A stretch of DNA of 64,000 nt from HTCC2207 sp002685195 (GCA_051201675.1 CP179212.1:1302001-1366000), one strand, 5' to 3'. Counted from the stretch's first letter, positions 1 to 9,214 are shown. Numbers and translations are program-made. Notes: generated from the sequence alone by a model not told the origin.

Positions 1-112
1 TAATGCTCAGAATTGCGTTCACTGCAAAACCTGCGATATTAAGGAGCCGAGCCAGAACATCAACTGGGTAGTCCCAGAGGGTGCTGGCGGCCCAAATTAT
101 CCAAACATGTAA
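1..112 (+). CDS. Electron transfer flavoprotein-ubiquinone oxidoreductase, C-terminal end (partial)
   Basis: The reading frame entering from the left edge encodes about 36 residues ending NYPNM and then TAA. It carries the cluster-binding pattern CVHCKTCDIKEP followed by QNINWVVPEGAGGPNYP, the typical C-terminus of ETF-QO, where cysteines bind a [4Fe-4S] cluster. The enzyme passes electrons from ETF (fatty acid and amino acid oxidation) to ubiquinone at the inner membrane. Only the tail is in the window; the FAD domain lies outside. It is followed at once by a hairpin terminator shared with the convergent DUF1285 gene. Confidence 0.93.
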   Translation, partial: NAQNCVHCKTCDIKEPSQNINWVVPEGAGGPNYPNM

Positions 113-126
113 TCTATTAAGCCTAG

Positions 127-155
127 AAAAGGACGAGCGATACTCGTCCTTTTTT
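127..155. terminator. Bidirectional intrinsic terminator between convergent genes
   Basis: AAAGGACGAG and CTCGTCCTTT form a near-perfect stem around the loop CGATA, flanked by A-rich sequence on the left and a T run on the right. It sits between the ETF-QO tail (plus strand) and the DUF1285 gene (minus strand), so it can serve both. Confidence 0.85.
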
Positions 156-168
156 AAATCCTAAATAG

Positions 169-741
169 TTAATCTATCTGTCCTAGGACAAACTTTTGGC
201 CCATGCTCGTAACAAACAGCTCATTGCTATTATCTGCCAAATTAGCCTCTGCCCAATCAACAAGTTGATAGTAGGCTGCCCTACTCAATAGACCGGTTAA
301 CCCCTTGCGGATCTGTACTAGCGGCACTGGCTGGTTAGTTTTGAAATCGTGGTCAACCCACAATGGGTTCTCATCACTCACTACCACAGTTTCACCGGTT
401 GATGTAACACAGCTGATAGCTGGCTCTTGCTGCCTAATCTCTCTCTTGACAAGAGTAATGTAGAATGGTGCTATTTCGACACTAATCCTCCATTTCTCGA
501 CTGGAGTAACAAGATAATGCTGCCCATCCTCGAACTTTAATATTTGCGAAAAAAGCTTCACTAGGGGCGCTCTTTTGATTTCTCCGCCCTCGTGTATCCA
601 ACGCCCTTCCCGATCAATAATTAGATCCATATCACCGGATTTCTTTGGATTCCACAAGTGCACAGGAGGGAGCGATTTAGACGAAAGATCTTGTAGAGCA
701 AGAAGATCAGAAAATAGTGTATCTAGAGTATCTGACGCCAT
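169..741 (-). CDS. DUF1285 family protein
   Basis: A 190-residue soluble protein. The central stretch (about residues 37-100: DLIIDREGRWIHEGGEIKR, then a run through LVKLFSQIL and ITPVEKW-like sequence) matches the DUF1285 family of proteobacterial proteins. No catalytic function is established for the family. There is no signal peptide or membrane segment. The start overlaps the TetR gene's stop by one base, so the two are probably co-transcribed and translationally coupled. Family assignment is firm; function is unknown. Confidence 0.8.
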   Translation of the reverse strand: MASDTLDTLFSDLLALQDLSSKSLPPVHLWNPKKSGDMDLIIDREGRWIHEGGEIKRAPLVKLFSQILKFEDGQHYLVTPVEKWRISVEIAPFYITLVKREIRQQEPAISCVTSTGETVVVSDENPLWVDHDFKTNQPVPLVQIRKGLTGLLSRAAYYQLVDWAEANLADNSNELFVTSMGQKFVLGQID

Positions 742-1421
742 TAACCAGCGGACTTAGGCTTTTTGTCGCCCGCCTGGTGATACTGACCCCTATTACCCAT
801 TGTTACGCCGATACTAGTGATGAAGCCCATAAGAGAAGAGGCATCCTCAATATCACCCCAACTCTTGTTAAAGTAGAGTTCCACAGCCCCCTGCGCAAGC
901 GCCCAGCACGATAGGTAATGATAATGTGGAGGGACATCCTCCAGAATTCCTTGGCTGATAAGTTTTGTAATTATCGTTCCAAGGGCATCCTCATGGGACC
1001 GTCGGATACTCGAAAATTCAGCTAGTTGCGGGCCTATATCATCAGCATCCATAAGACGGTCCTCAAGTTTCTGAACAAGACGATCTAACTCCGGTCGCGC
1101 GAGCCTAGATTCGAAGTAGGCTTTTGAAACTGCGCCAGGATCGCCCTTCTCTGCCTTTTCTAGCCCCGCTGCCAAACGCGAAGCGATACTCTTCTCGTAG
1201 TCAAGCATGATACGCACAAGAATTTCATTTTTAGTGAGGAAATGTTTGTAGACTGTACCTTTGCCTATACCCGCTTGCGATGCGATCTTCGAAACCGTTA
1301 CACGATCAATATTTTCACTGATTAATAATTCAAGCGCGGCGCTTACGATCTTTTGTTCCCGCGCAAGAAAAACCTTCTTTTTCTCGCGGATTCGATCGGT
1401 ACTCGACGTTTTTCCCAGCAT
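741..1421 (-). CDS. TetR/AcrR family transcriptional regulator
   Basis: A 226-residue one-component regulator. Residues about 20-66 form the TetR DNA-binding domain, with the helix-turn-helix around VTVSKIASQAGIGKGTVYKH. The remaining 150 residues are the variable ligand and dimerisation part. It lies directly upstream of and overlaps the DUF1285 gene. Target genes cannot be read from the sequence; autoregulation of this pair is the default expectation for the family. Confidence 0.88.
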   Translation of the reverse strand: MLGKTSSTDRIREKKKVFLAREQKIVSAALELLISENIDRVTVSKIASQAGIGKGTVYKHFLTKNEILVRIMLDYEKSIASRLAAGLEKAEKGDPGAVSKAYFESRLARPELDRLVQKLEDRLMDADDIGPQLAEFSSIRRSHEDALGTIITKLISQGILEDVPPHYHYLSCWALAQGAVELYFNKSWGDIEDASSLMGFITSIGVTMGNRGQYHQAGDKKPKSAG

Positions 1422-1479
1422 GAAATATTTTCCTTTTGAGCGATCAGTCTATCAGGCATCTAGCGCTTCGCACAGCGTT

Positions 1480-2097
1480 CTATATGCTAAGGGACCTATT
1501 ACTCGCCCGAACAAACTCTTCTTTCAACTCTTCATAAGTGTTTGCAGAAGGAAACTGAGGGAACTCACTAATTACATTTATTGGAGCGTGAAATAGAATT
1601 CCGGCGTCGGCTTCCGACAGCATTGTTACGTCATTATACGAGTCACCCGCTGCAATAGTTCTATAGTACAGGCTTTTTAGAGCAACGATTGATTGGCGCT
1701 TTGGATTTGCCTGACGTAGTTTGTAGGCTAGAACATGGCCAGCGTCATTATATTCTAACTGATGGCATAACAGTGTTGGGTAACCTAAAGGTTTCATTAA
1801 CGGGCTCGCAAACTCATAAAACGTATCAGATAAAATAACCACTTGAAAACGTTCGCGAAGCCAATTGACGAACTCTACAGCTCCGTCAAGGGGCTCCAAG
1901 GTTGCTATTACTGATTGTATTTCGCTAAGTCCGAGACCATTCTTTCGAAGTATCTGTAGACGGTAGTTCATGAGCACGTCGTAATCGGGCTCATCTCTGG
2001 TTGTTCTCTTAAGAGCCTCAATGCCGGTTTTTTCGGCGAAGGCGATCCAAATTTCAGGTATTAAGACCCCTTCGAGGTCTAAGCAAGCGATTTCCAC
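1480..2097 (-). CDS. thrH: Bifunctional phosphoserine phosphatase/homoserine phosphotransferase ThrH
   Basis: A 205-residue HAD-superfamily protein closely resembling Pseudomonas ThrH along its whole length. The nucleophile motif is DLEG at residues 7-10 instead of the usual DxDG, which is characteristic of ThrH. Further HAD motifs are ILSDTFYEF (motif II) and AAGDSYND (motif IV). The enzyme dephosphorylates phosphoserine and can transfer the phosphate to homoserine, linking serine and threonine synthesis in the cytosol. It is a separate gene on the same strand as cysB and the TetR gene. Confidence 0.95.
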   Translation of the reverse strand: MEIACLDLEGVLIPEIWIAFAEKTGIEALKRTTRDEPDYDVLMNYRLQILRKNGLGLSEIQSVIATLEPLDGAVEFVNWLRERFQVVILSDTFYEFASPLMKPLGYPTLLCHQLEYNDAGHVLAYKLRQANPKRQSIVALKSLYYRTIAAGDSYNDVTMLSEADAGILFHAPINVISEFPQFPSANTYEELKEEFVRASNRSLSI

Positions 2098-2151
2098 AGC
2101 ATTTTCCTAGATTAGATTAAACGGAGACTTTAGTGAATTCCAAAACTTCAG

Positions 2152-3126
2152 CTAATAGTCGGGAATATTCAATGTATCAAAATAATGCATCTGCGCGTCT
2201 TTGCTGGGGAGAGCCATGACATTTTGTACTACACTGGAGGTCAAATGAGGCGCAAAGGCTTCAATGAATTCGTACATATAGCCCCTGAGGTAGGTACCTC
2301 GTCGAACACCAATACTGGTTATACTCGACTCGAACAAGTGAGCTGCTTCAATAGATACAAGATCGGAGTCCTCTTCAGGACTGTATGCCATGTGCGCCAC
2401 AATACCTATACCTAGCCCTAGTCTGACATAGGTTTTAATAACGTCAGCGTCTGTAGCGGTAAATACTATCTTAGGATCCAAACCCTTGTCATGAAAGGCT
2501 TTTTTTCGCTTAGATCTTCCAGAAAAACCAAACGGATAGGTTACTATCGAATGCGCAACTACATCTTCTAAAGTGATCTCTTCTATATTTACAAGAGGAT
2601 GATCCTTAGGCACCAATATGCAACGATTCCAGCGATAACACGGCATCATTGCGAGATCGCCATATAACTCCAAGTCATCATAGGCAACCGCCAAATCCAC
2701 GTCTCCTGACGCAGCCTCCTCGGATACGTGCGTAGGTGTCCCCTGAACAATATTTAAAGTCACGTCGGGGTAGTTAAGGATAAAGTCTTTAATGATGTTC
2801 GGCAGTACATACCTCGCCTGGGTATGAGTAGTCGCAATCGAAAGGGTTCCATGAGCTGGATTTTGATGATCGCGCGAAAGCTGCTTAATTCCTTCAACTT
2901 TACGCAAAATTTCTCCCGACATTTGAAGAATTTCTTGCCCTGCTGTTGTGACTCGAGTGAGATGTTTTCCACTCCGGGCGAATATCTCCACGCCTAGCTC
3001 ATCTTCCAATAATCGTATTTGTTTACTTATGCCTGGCTGCGACGTGTAGAGACTGAGCGCTGTGGCTGAAACGTTTAGATCGTGATGAGCGACTTCCCAT
3101 ATATAACGCAATTGTTGAAGTTTCAT
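2152..3126 (-). CDS. cysB: LysR-type transcriptional regulator CysB
   Basis: 324 residues, the standard CysB length. The N-terminal winged HTH covers residues about 1-60 (MKLQQLRYIWEVAHHDLNVS opening, TSQPGISKQIRLLEDELG recognition region), followed by a periplasmic-binding-protein-like co-inducer domain. CysB activates cysteine/sulfate assimilation genes in response to N-acetylserine and O-acetylserine. It is monocistronic here with a spacer of about 100 bases upstream. No cys biosynthesis genes are in the window. Identity rests on strong similarity throughout. Confidence 0.93.
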   Translation of the reverse strand: MKLQQLRYIWEVAHHDLNVSATALSLYTSQPGISKQIRLLEDELGVEIFARSGKHLTRVTTAGQEILQMSGEILRKVEGIKQLSRDHQNPAHGTLSIATTHTQARYVLPNIIKDFILNYPDVTLNIVQGTPTHVSEEAASGDVDLAVAYDDLELYGDLAMMPCYRWNRCILVPKDHPLVNIEEITLEDVVAHSIVTYPFGFSGRSKRKKAFHDKGLDPKIVFTATDADVIKTYVRLGLGIGIVAHMAYSPEEDSDLVSIEAAHLFESSITSIGVRRGTYLRGYMYEFIEAFAPHLTSSVVQNVMALPSKDAQMHYFDTLNIPDY

Positions 3127-3229
3127 ATTGGTAGCCTATTTAACCATTAGATTACTAGGTAAAAGCATATATCGATATATTACGACATGTTTGCTTATTT
3201 ATTCCAGTTGGAAATAAGAAATCATAGTG

Positions 3230-3484
3230 TTAAAGCAGCTGACGACCGAATCTTCCTATGAATAGTACGAAAAGTAGCAGATAAAAGAGGTAGTACCACG
3301 GCGAGTGCGTAGCTTTTGGTTTTGCTGACTCAGAAAACTGAACAGCTTCGTCTTTCAATCCTCGCACATCGATTTCTACCTGCAGAAAGTGCAGCGCTTC
3401 ACCCTTGGGAGATTCGGAGAAAAGTCGAAGTACCTTCTGATCAGAATACTGTCTGTACTTGTTAGAACGTATGAAATCAGCCAT
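3230..3484 (-). CDS. Small C-terminally anchored membrane protein, unknown function
   Basis: 84 residues. The first 55 are hydrophilic and charged; residues about 62-80 (YYLFYLLLFVLFIGRFGRQLL) form one membrane helix at the very C-terminus, a tail-anchor-like layout. It starts five bases downstream of the 5'-nucleotidase stop on the same strand, which supports real translation and co-transcription. I do not recognise the family. Confidence 0.6.
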   Translation of the reverse strand: MADFIRSNKYRQYSDQKVLRLFSESPKGEALHFLQVEIDVRGLKDEAVQFSESAKPKATHSPWYYLFYLLLFVLFIGRFGRQLL

Positions 3485-3489
3485 AGAAC

Positions 3490-4389
3490 TTACTCGTTCG
3501 CTACGCCGTGAGGAACATGGCCTGTAGCCACATACTCACTTGCGGACTTACAGTGAGCCTGCTGATCATCAAAGAAAACGTCTGCACCAAAGGAGTTGAG
3601 AAAATCTCCTTTACTTAACCCCCCCAAAAATAAGCTTTCGTCGATACGAACATTCCAATCACGAAGTGTTCTGACAACACGTTCATGAGACGGCGCGGAT
3701 CTGGCTGTTACCAACGCAGTACGAATCGGGCATTCCTCTGGAGAGAATTCAGATTGAAGTCCTTGTAGTGCCTGCAAAAAACTCTTAAATGGACCTGCAT
3801 CCATAGGAGTGTGCGCAGACGCTTTTTCATTTTCTGTAAATGCTTTAAGTCCGCGTTCTTTGTAAATACGCTCAGATGCGTCAGAAAATAGAACGGCGTC
3901 ACCATCAAACGCAAACCGCAGATCTCCATCTTCTGAAGGGCCTGCTCGGGATGACAGTAAAGTAGCCCCCGCAACACCATTATCGAGAGCGCTGCGGACA
4001 TCCTCAGCGTTAGTTGAAAGAAAAAGATCACACTCAAAAGCAGACACATAACGATAGGGAGAGGAACCTCCCGAGAACGCTGCTCTGGTGATAGATAAGT
4101 CATGATGAGCGATAGAGTTGAAGACTCTTAAGCCTGTGTCGGCAGAATTACGAGACAACAGAATAATCTCTACTCTAGGATCACCCTCTAATTTATCATT
4201 AATGCGCAGTAATTTTCTGGCTAGTGGGAAGGCCTCGCCAGGAGACAAAATATCATCTTCATGTTGGCGTTGGTACTCTGCATAGGCTGCAACACCCTTC
4301 TGCTCATAGACACGGTGACTTTCGGCCATATCGAAGAGCGCAGTTGATGATATGGCAATTACCAATTTTGGTTTAGTCTTTACGGACAT
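3490..4389 (-). CDS. Cytosolic 5'-nucleotidase (NT5C1/PF06189 family)
   Basis: A 299-residue protein matching bacterial homologues of cytosolic 5'-nucleotidase 1. Diagnostic segments are VIAISSTALFDMAESHRVYE near residues 10-29, VEIILLSRNSADTGLRVFNS near 73-92, and FFDDQQAHC near the C-terminus. Family members hydrolyse nucleoside monophosphates to nucleosides. No signal peptide. It is followed by the small tail-anchored gene and preceded at six bases by the frameshifted symporter, suggesting one transcript from the symporter gene downward. Confidence 0.85.
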   Translation of the reverse strand: MSVKTKPKLVIAISSTALFDMAESHRVYEQKGVAAYAEYQRQHEDDILSPGEAFPLARKLLRINDKLEGDPRVEIILLSRNSADTGLRVFNSIAHHDLSITRAAFSGGSSPYRYVSAFECDLFLSTNAEDVRSALDNGVAGATLLSSRAGPSEDGDLRFAFDGDAVLFSDASERIYKERGLKAFTENEKASAHTPMDAGPFKSFLQALQGLQSEFSPEECPIRTALVTARSAPSHERVVRTLRDWNVRIDESLFLGGLSKGDFLNSFGADVFFDDQQAHCKSASEYVATGHVPHGVANE

Positions 4390-4394
4390 AATCC

Positions 4395-5751
4395 CTATTC
4401 GCTTGTAGTTGCTTCCTCACGATTTTCTTTTTCAAAGTACTCTCTAGTTAACTTAAACACAATGGGAGATAGGAGCAGCAAAGCGATCAAATTTGGAATC
4501 GCCATTAATCCATTAAGTGCATCAGTCATTTTCCAAACCAGTTCCAGACTCATCTGAGTACCCACAAAAATACCGATTACCCATAGCACTCTGAATGGCG
4601 TAATCACCCGAGGACCAAGTAAAAATTCAGCACAGCGCTCCCCGTAGTAGCTCCAACCCAGCATAGTGGTAAAAGCGAACAGCGCCACACAAAGGGACAA
4701 AATAATATCACCGTAGGGTAAGGCACCGGTAAATGCCGCAAGTGTCATTGCGGCCCCCTGAGGCTCGCCACTCCAAACGCCAGTCACAATCAAAACCAAG
4801 CCTGTCATAGTGCAGATAATTAAAGTATCAATAAAAGTACCGAGCATGGCAATGGTGCCCTGCCGCACTGGACTATTTGTTTCAGCCGCAGCGTGGGCTA
4901 TTGGTGCTGACCCCAACCCTGCTTCATTGGAAAAAATACCCCGAGCAATCCCCATACGTAAAGCGAGCATCAAGGTCGCGCCAGCGAAACCGCCCGTGGC
5001 TGCGAGCGCCGTTAAATGCGCTATCAACAACTAGGATTATGGCTGCAGGGATTGCTGGTGCGTTCATTACAAGAATTATGAATGTGGCTGTCATATATAA
5101 TGCGGCCATAAATGGAACTAATTTACCGGCAACGCTTGCGATGCGCTTAATGCCTCCCAGGAGAACGCCACCGACAAGCACTGCCATAACAATTCCGCTG
5201 ATGACTGTTGGGACATTAAAGTTTGTCTCTAACACTTGAGACACTGCATTCGATTGAACAGTGTTAGCCAATCCAAATCCTGCAAGGGAGCCAAACAATG
5301 CAAAGGCACCACCTAGCCATTTCCATTTATCACCTAAACCGTTCTTAATGTAGTACATGGGCCCGCCGACTTTTCGGCCGGCCTCATCTGTTTCACGGTA
5401 ATTGACGGCGAGAACAGCCTCCGCATATTTCGTGGCCATACCGACAAACGCGGCACACCACATCCAGAAAAGTGCCCCAGGTCCACCAAGACCTATGGCG
5501 GTTGCAACACCCGCAATATTGCCCATACCAATTGTAGAGGACAACGAAGTCATCAACGCATTAAATGGGCTTATCTCGCCATCCCCACTACCCTGCCGGC
5601 CCTTAAAAAGCTGCTTAAAGGCATATGGAATATGACTAATCGTCATTCCTTTTAGGCCAATGGTTAGAAAAATACCAGTGCCCAGCAGCAAAGTTAGCAT
5701 CACTGGACCCCACACGAAGCCATTGATTTGATCAATAATTTGCTCGAACAT
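4395..5751 (-). pseudogene. Sodium:alanine symporter (AGCS family), frameshifted
   Basis: Two overlapping frames together encode one 450-residue AGCS transporter (amino-acid:Na+ symport, inner membrane). The upstream part (5751 down to about 5010) has the conserved SPFNALMTSLSSTIGMGNIA segment near residues 61-80. The downstream part continues with GGFAGATLMLALRMGIARGI and FSNEAGLGSAP. The junction lies at about 5000-5015, where one extra base must be skipped to join DSAFNGA to AATGGFAGAT. The total span, 1357 bases, is a multiple of three plus one, as expected for a single insertion. Otherwise the gene is full length with undamaged motifs, so either a recent mutation or a sequence error is possible. 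Confidence 0.88.
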
Positions 5752-5780
5752 ATCGGCTCCTTATAGAGTTTGTCGCTTGA

Positions 5781-6107
5781 TTAAATCGCTTTGATGGTGC
5801 CTTTGGGCAAAACAGCATGGACAGCGGCTTTTTGAAACTTTAATTCCAGATTGTTATGAACTTCAAGCACCACATAATCGCCCTCTATCTTAGTGATTTT
5901 GCCCAGCATGCCGCTGGTCAATACCACCTCATTGCCCTTTGCTAAACCACCAACAAGTTCGGTATGTTCTTTTTGGCGTTTTCGCTGGGGTCGTATGATT
6001 AAAAAATACATAAAAGCAAATAAGCCTGCAAACATGGCGACGGTAACCATCGGGTTTGGTTCAGCAGGAGCACCAGATTGGGCATAGGCATTAGCGATAA
6101 AAAACAT
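5781..6107 (-). CDS. yajC: Sec translocon accessory subunit YajC
   Basis: 108 residues with the YajC layout: a short N-terminus ending in an AQSGAPAEPNP linker, one membrane helix at about residues 20-38 (VTVAMFAGLFAFMYFLIIRP), then the basic QRKRQKEH patch and the cytosolic beta domain with GNEVVLTSGMLGKI. YajC joins SecD and SecF in the accessory complex of the protein export channel. The usual neighbours tgt, secD and secF are absent; here it sits between bcp and the AGCS symporter. Confidence 0.93.
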   Translation of the reverse strand: MFFIANAYAQSGAPAEPNPMVTVAMFAGLFAFMYFLIIRPQRKRQKEHTELVGGLAKGNEVVLTSGMLGKITKIEGDYVVLEVHNNLELKFQKAAVHAVLPKGTIKAI

Positions 6108-6158
6108 AGTGAATTTCCTTAATTGAAGTTATATGCATGTTGTTAATGAAAAGCAGTA

Positions 6159-6635
6159 CTAGTCTAGATTTTTTGAGATCCATTCTAGTACATCGTCATG
6201 GTGAGTTTTAGTTTTCACCTTACCCATAACATGGACGATAACGCCCTCTTTGTTAATAATGAACGTAGATCTGAGAACTCCCATAAATTCGCGGCCCATG
6301 AACTTCTTTAAATCCCAAGCTCCATAGCTGTCAATTACACTATGATCTTCATCAGACAATAAAGTGAAGTTAAGCTCCTGCTTATCTTCGAATTTCACAA
6401 GCCGATCAACTGAGTCAGGACTAATACCCATGACGACGGTATTCAGATTTTTAAAGTCGGCATTTGTATCTCTAATACCACAAGCTTGCACGGTACATCC
6501 CGGAGTCATAGCCTTTGGGTAAAAATAAATAACGACATTACTTTCCCCTTTAAACTGGTCTAAAGCCACGGTCTCGCCGCGCTGGTTGGATAGAGAAAAC
6601 GAAGGGGCTTTATCGCCAACAATTGAAAACGCCAC
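6159..6635 (-). CDS. bcp: Thioredoxin-dependent peroxiredoxin Bcp (PrxQ type)
   Basis: 158 residues, the normal Bcp length. The peroxidatic cysteine lies in TPGCTVQACG (Cys47) and the resolving cysteine five residues later (Cys52), the classical PrxQ atypical two-cysteine arrangement. It reduces hydrogen and organic peroxides in the cytosol with electrons from thioredoxin. It is followed by yajC on the same strand after about 50 bases. Confidence 0.94.
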   Translation of the reverse strand: MAFSIVGDKAPSFSLSNQRGETVALDQFKGESNVVIYFYPKAMTPGCTVQACGIRDTNADFKNLNTVVMGISPDSVDRLVKFEDKQELNFTLLSDEDHSVIDSYGAWDLKKFMGREFMGVLRSTFIINKEGVIVHVMGKVKTKTHHDDVLEWISKNLD

Positions 6636-6753
6636 AGAGATACCTTTGATTTGATGTTTTTAGGGAAAGGAATCGTATCAAATTTTTCACTGGTAATGTG
6701 ACAAATCCTTAAAGATTGAACAATTCAACTGACGATTCACTAGGAGCATACAA

Positions 6754-6785
6754 AAACGCCACCGAACAATCATCCGATGGCGTTT
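6754..6785 (-). terminator. Intrinsic terminator downstream of mdh
   Basis: Read on the minus strand, AAACGCCATCGGA pairs with TTCGGTGGCGTTT (with G-U pairs), followed by TTTTTG. It lies about 25 bases after the mdh stop codon. Confidence 0.75.
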
Positions 6786-6809
6786 GAATAGGACTAAAAA
6801 ATGGAGCTA

Positions 6810-7790
6810 CTAGGGGAGTAAATGTTGCACTGCGTCGCGCTCTTCGGCCAATTCATTCTCTGTGGCTTCCATCTTTCCACGGGAGAACTCATTGATCTCT
6901 AGGCCCTGCACAATTTCCCAGTCACCGTCTTTACAAACGCAGGGGAATGAATAAATAAGTCCCTCGGCAATACCATAACTGCCATCGCTATATACACCCA
7001 TACTCACCCAATCGCCGTCGGTAGTGCCGAGCGCCCAAGTACGCATATGTGCTATGGCAGCGTTTGCCGCTGAGGCAGCACTTGATGCACCTCTAGCGCT
7101 AATAATAGCGGCACCACGTTGCTGAACAGTTGGAATAAAGTCTGTTTCGTACCAATCTTGATCAACCAATTCAATGGCAGATCGCCCAGATACCTTTGCT
7201 TCATGAAGATCTGGATACTGCGTTGCCGAATGGTTGCCCCATATCGTCATATGAGTCACATCATTGATCGTACTGCCTGTTTTATTGGCAATTTGACTCA
7301 TGGCTCGGTTGTGATCCAATCGAGTCATCGCTGTAAATTGCCGAGGATCGATATCAGGCGCATTACGCTGAGTAATAAGTGCATTGGTATTTGCTGGGTT
7401 TCCCACTACAAGCACTTTGATCTCCCTCGATGCATTATCATTTAATGCCTTTCCTTGCGCCGAGAAAATCGCTGCATTAGCTTCTAGCAGGTCTTTGCGC
7501 TCCATTCCTGGACCTCGAGGACGAGCTCCGACAAGCAACGCGTAATCTGAGTCTTTGAAGGCTTCACTCGCATCGTCGGTACAAACCATTCCTGCTAATA
7601 ATGGAAATGCACAGTCTTCGAGCTCCATGGCAACGCCCTTCAACGCTTCTAAAGCAGGGGTGATTTCTAACATCTGTAGGATGACAGGCTGATTAGGGCC
7701 GAGCATTTCGCCTGCGGCGATGCGGAACAACAAAGAATAGCTAATCTGGCCTGCTGCACCAGTAACAGTAACGCGAACGGGTGAAGTCAC
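6810..7790 (-). CDS. mdh: Malate dehydrogenase
   Basis: 326 residues, matching the cytosolic-type NAD-dependent malate dehydrogenases of many proteobacteria. The Rossmann signature TGAAGQISYSLLFRIA is at residues 10-25; the catalytic His is in GNHSATQYPD (about His187), with Arg residues in ARPRGPGMERKDLL. It interconverts malate and oxaloacetate in the TCA cycle. Monocistronic, with its own hairpin terminator and a -10-like element upstream. Confidence 0.96.
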   Translation of the reverse strand: MTSPVRVTVTGAAGQISYSLLFRIAAGEMLGPNQPVILQMLEITPALEALKGVAMELEDCAFPLLAGMVCTDDASEAFKDSDYALLVGARPRGPGMERKDLLEANAAIFSAQGKALNDNASREIKVLVVGNPANTNALITQRNAPDIDPRQFTAMTRLDHNRAMSQIANKTGSTINDVTHMTIWGNHSATQYPDLHEAKVSGRSAIELVDQDWYETDFIPTVQQRGAAIISARGASSAASAANAAIAHMRTWALGTTDGDWVSMGVYSDGSYGIAEGLIYSFPCVCKDGDWEIVQGLEINEFSRGKMEATENELAEERDAVQHLLP

Positions 7791-7832
7791 AGTTTATCTC
7801 CGAAAAGTTTAGTTGGTATTTAGAAAGGCGCC

Positions 7833-7838
7833 ATTATA
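7833..7838 (-). promoter_or_regulatory. Candidate -10 element for mdh
   Basis: On the minus strand TATAAT is followed by GGCGCC, about 45 bases upstream of the mdh start. I do not see a convincing -35 hexamer at the right distance, so only the -10 is called. The same TATAATGGCGCC string lies upstream of tRNA-Arg at about 33920. Confidence 0.45.
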
Positions 7839-7914
7839 CGGACGGTAACAAAAAATGCATAACGCATCCGCTATATACAGGCTATTAATCCGATAAATAT
7901 TCAGTTCGTTTTAA

Positions 7915-8535
7915 TTATTGGCATAGTTTCTTGTAGCGAGCGTCCATACTTTTGTATAAATCGTCAGCAAAACTGCTTGAATCGGTATCAAGGGTGGCGA
8001 CAATCTCCACCAAATGCTCATTATCTTCAACGCCCCCCCACTGCTTAGCATAGGTTCCATCTTGATAACCATTGTCCTGACGGAAGAAATTGAGTACATT
8101 TTTACCAACATACCCTACATAAAGCGTTTCGAAGTCCATTTTAATACCGACCATTAAACGAGCAAAACCTGCAATATCAAAATCCTTAGTAGCCAGTGTC
8201 TGTTGTGTAAAATCCTCTAAATCTGCAGCAAAATCGCCACTGCCCTGAGGCAAGGTGAACCCCTTCTCGACCCTAGAAATAATGTCCTCAACAGAATCAT
8301 CCTGCAGTAACAATAGGCTAAGACCAAAATGCCAGATATCTACTAACTCAAGCGCAATTTGATCAACATCCGGTGTTTGTTTTTTCCACCATTTCCAACC
8401 ATAGTGATCTAGCAGCTCAGCACACTCTATCCAAATCGCCCGGTACCACTCAAACTGCTGCTCACGCCAATTAGCATGTACCTTGGTATTCATATTGTTT
8501 TGTAGTTCAAGCATGGTAGCGAGTTGTTGTTTCAT
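7915..8535 (-). CDS. Dimeric (all-alpha) dUTP diphosphatase, dUTPase_2 family
   Basis: 206 residues. The N-terminal segment WYRAIWIECAELLDHYGWKW contains the ExxE metal site of the all-alpha NTP pyrophosphatase fold, and ALELVDIWHF supplies the second ExxD motif. This family (PF08761) hydrolyses dUTP to dUMP and is unrelated in fold to the trimeric Dut. It keeps uracil out of DNA and feeds dTMP synthesis. It is placed just downstream of an MBL-fold gene on the same strand. Confidence 0.85.
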   Translation of the reverse strand: MKQQLATMLELQNNMNTKVHANWREQQFEWYRAIWIECAELLDHYGWKWWKKQTPDVDQIALELVDIWHFGLSLLLLQDDSVEDIISRVEKGFTLPQGSGDFAADLEDFTQQTLATKDFDIAGFARLMVGIKMDFETLYVGYVGKNVLNFFRQDNGYQDGTYAKQWGGVEDNEHLVEIVATLDTDSSSFADDLYKSMDARYKKLCQ

Positions 8536-8560
8536 ATTTATTTCCTTAGTTAAAGAGGTT

Positions 8561-9214
8561 TTAGCCGCGTACGAAGCTATTTCCAGTTTTCTCAGAGCCT
8601 ATAGCGGTATTCGGTCCGTGACCAGTAATTACTATGGCATCATCATCAAGGGTATATATCCGTTCTTTGATCGAGGTGATAATTTGATCAAAGTTACCAC
8701 CTGGTAGATCGGTGCGACCAATGCTACCTTGAAATAAAGTATCTCCCGCAATCAACGTCTTATACTCCTCAAACCAGAAGCTTATAGACCCGGGGGTATG
8801 CCCAGGAGTGTGAATAGCGACTCCTCCGCAACAATTCAAAGCCTGATCATCTTCCATAAAGTGATCGGGCTCTGGTAGCGTTACTGGTGGCACTCCAAAC
8901 ATCACACATTGCTGACCCACCATGTCCCAGAGAAACTTATCTCCCTCATGCAAGTAAATGGGAGCTCCAGTGGCCTCTTTTATCACACCTGAAGCCAGTA
9001 TATGGTCAAGATGGGCATGGGTGTGAATGATTCCAACAACGGTTAAGTTAAGCTCATTCAGCAGACCCAAAATTTGGTCTGCGTCGCCACCAGGGTCGAC
9101 AACAAGGGCTTTTGAAGAAAGGCGATCGCCAATGATTGAGCAATTACACTGCAGTGGTCCAACAGGGAATGTCCTGATAATAAACTGAGAGAGAGGCTGT
9201 TGGTCTTGTGTCAT
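8561..9214 (-). CDS. MBL-fold metallo-hydrolase (YcbL/glyoxalase II-like)
   Basis: 217 residues with the complete metallo-beta-lactamase metal motif HTHAHLDH at residues 64-71, then HTPGHTPGSISFWF and a distal GHGPNT. The size and motifs fit the YcbL type of hydroxyacylglutathione hydrolase-like proteins. The substrate is not determined by sequence. It lies between tatD and the dUTPase gene on the same strand with short gaps, probably one operon. Confidence 0.85.
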   Translation of the reverse strand: MTQDQQPLSQFIIRTFPVGPLQCNCSIIGDRLSSKALVVDPGGDADQILGLLNELNLTVVGIIHTHAHLDHILASGVIKEATGAPIYLHEGDKFLWDMVGQQCVMFGVPPVTLPEPDHFMEDDQALNCCGGVAIHTPGHTPGSISFWFEEYKTLIAGDTLFQGSIGRTDLPGGNFDQIITSIKERIYTLDDDAIVITGHGPNTAIGSEKTGNSFVRG

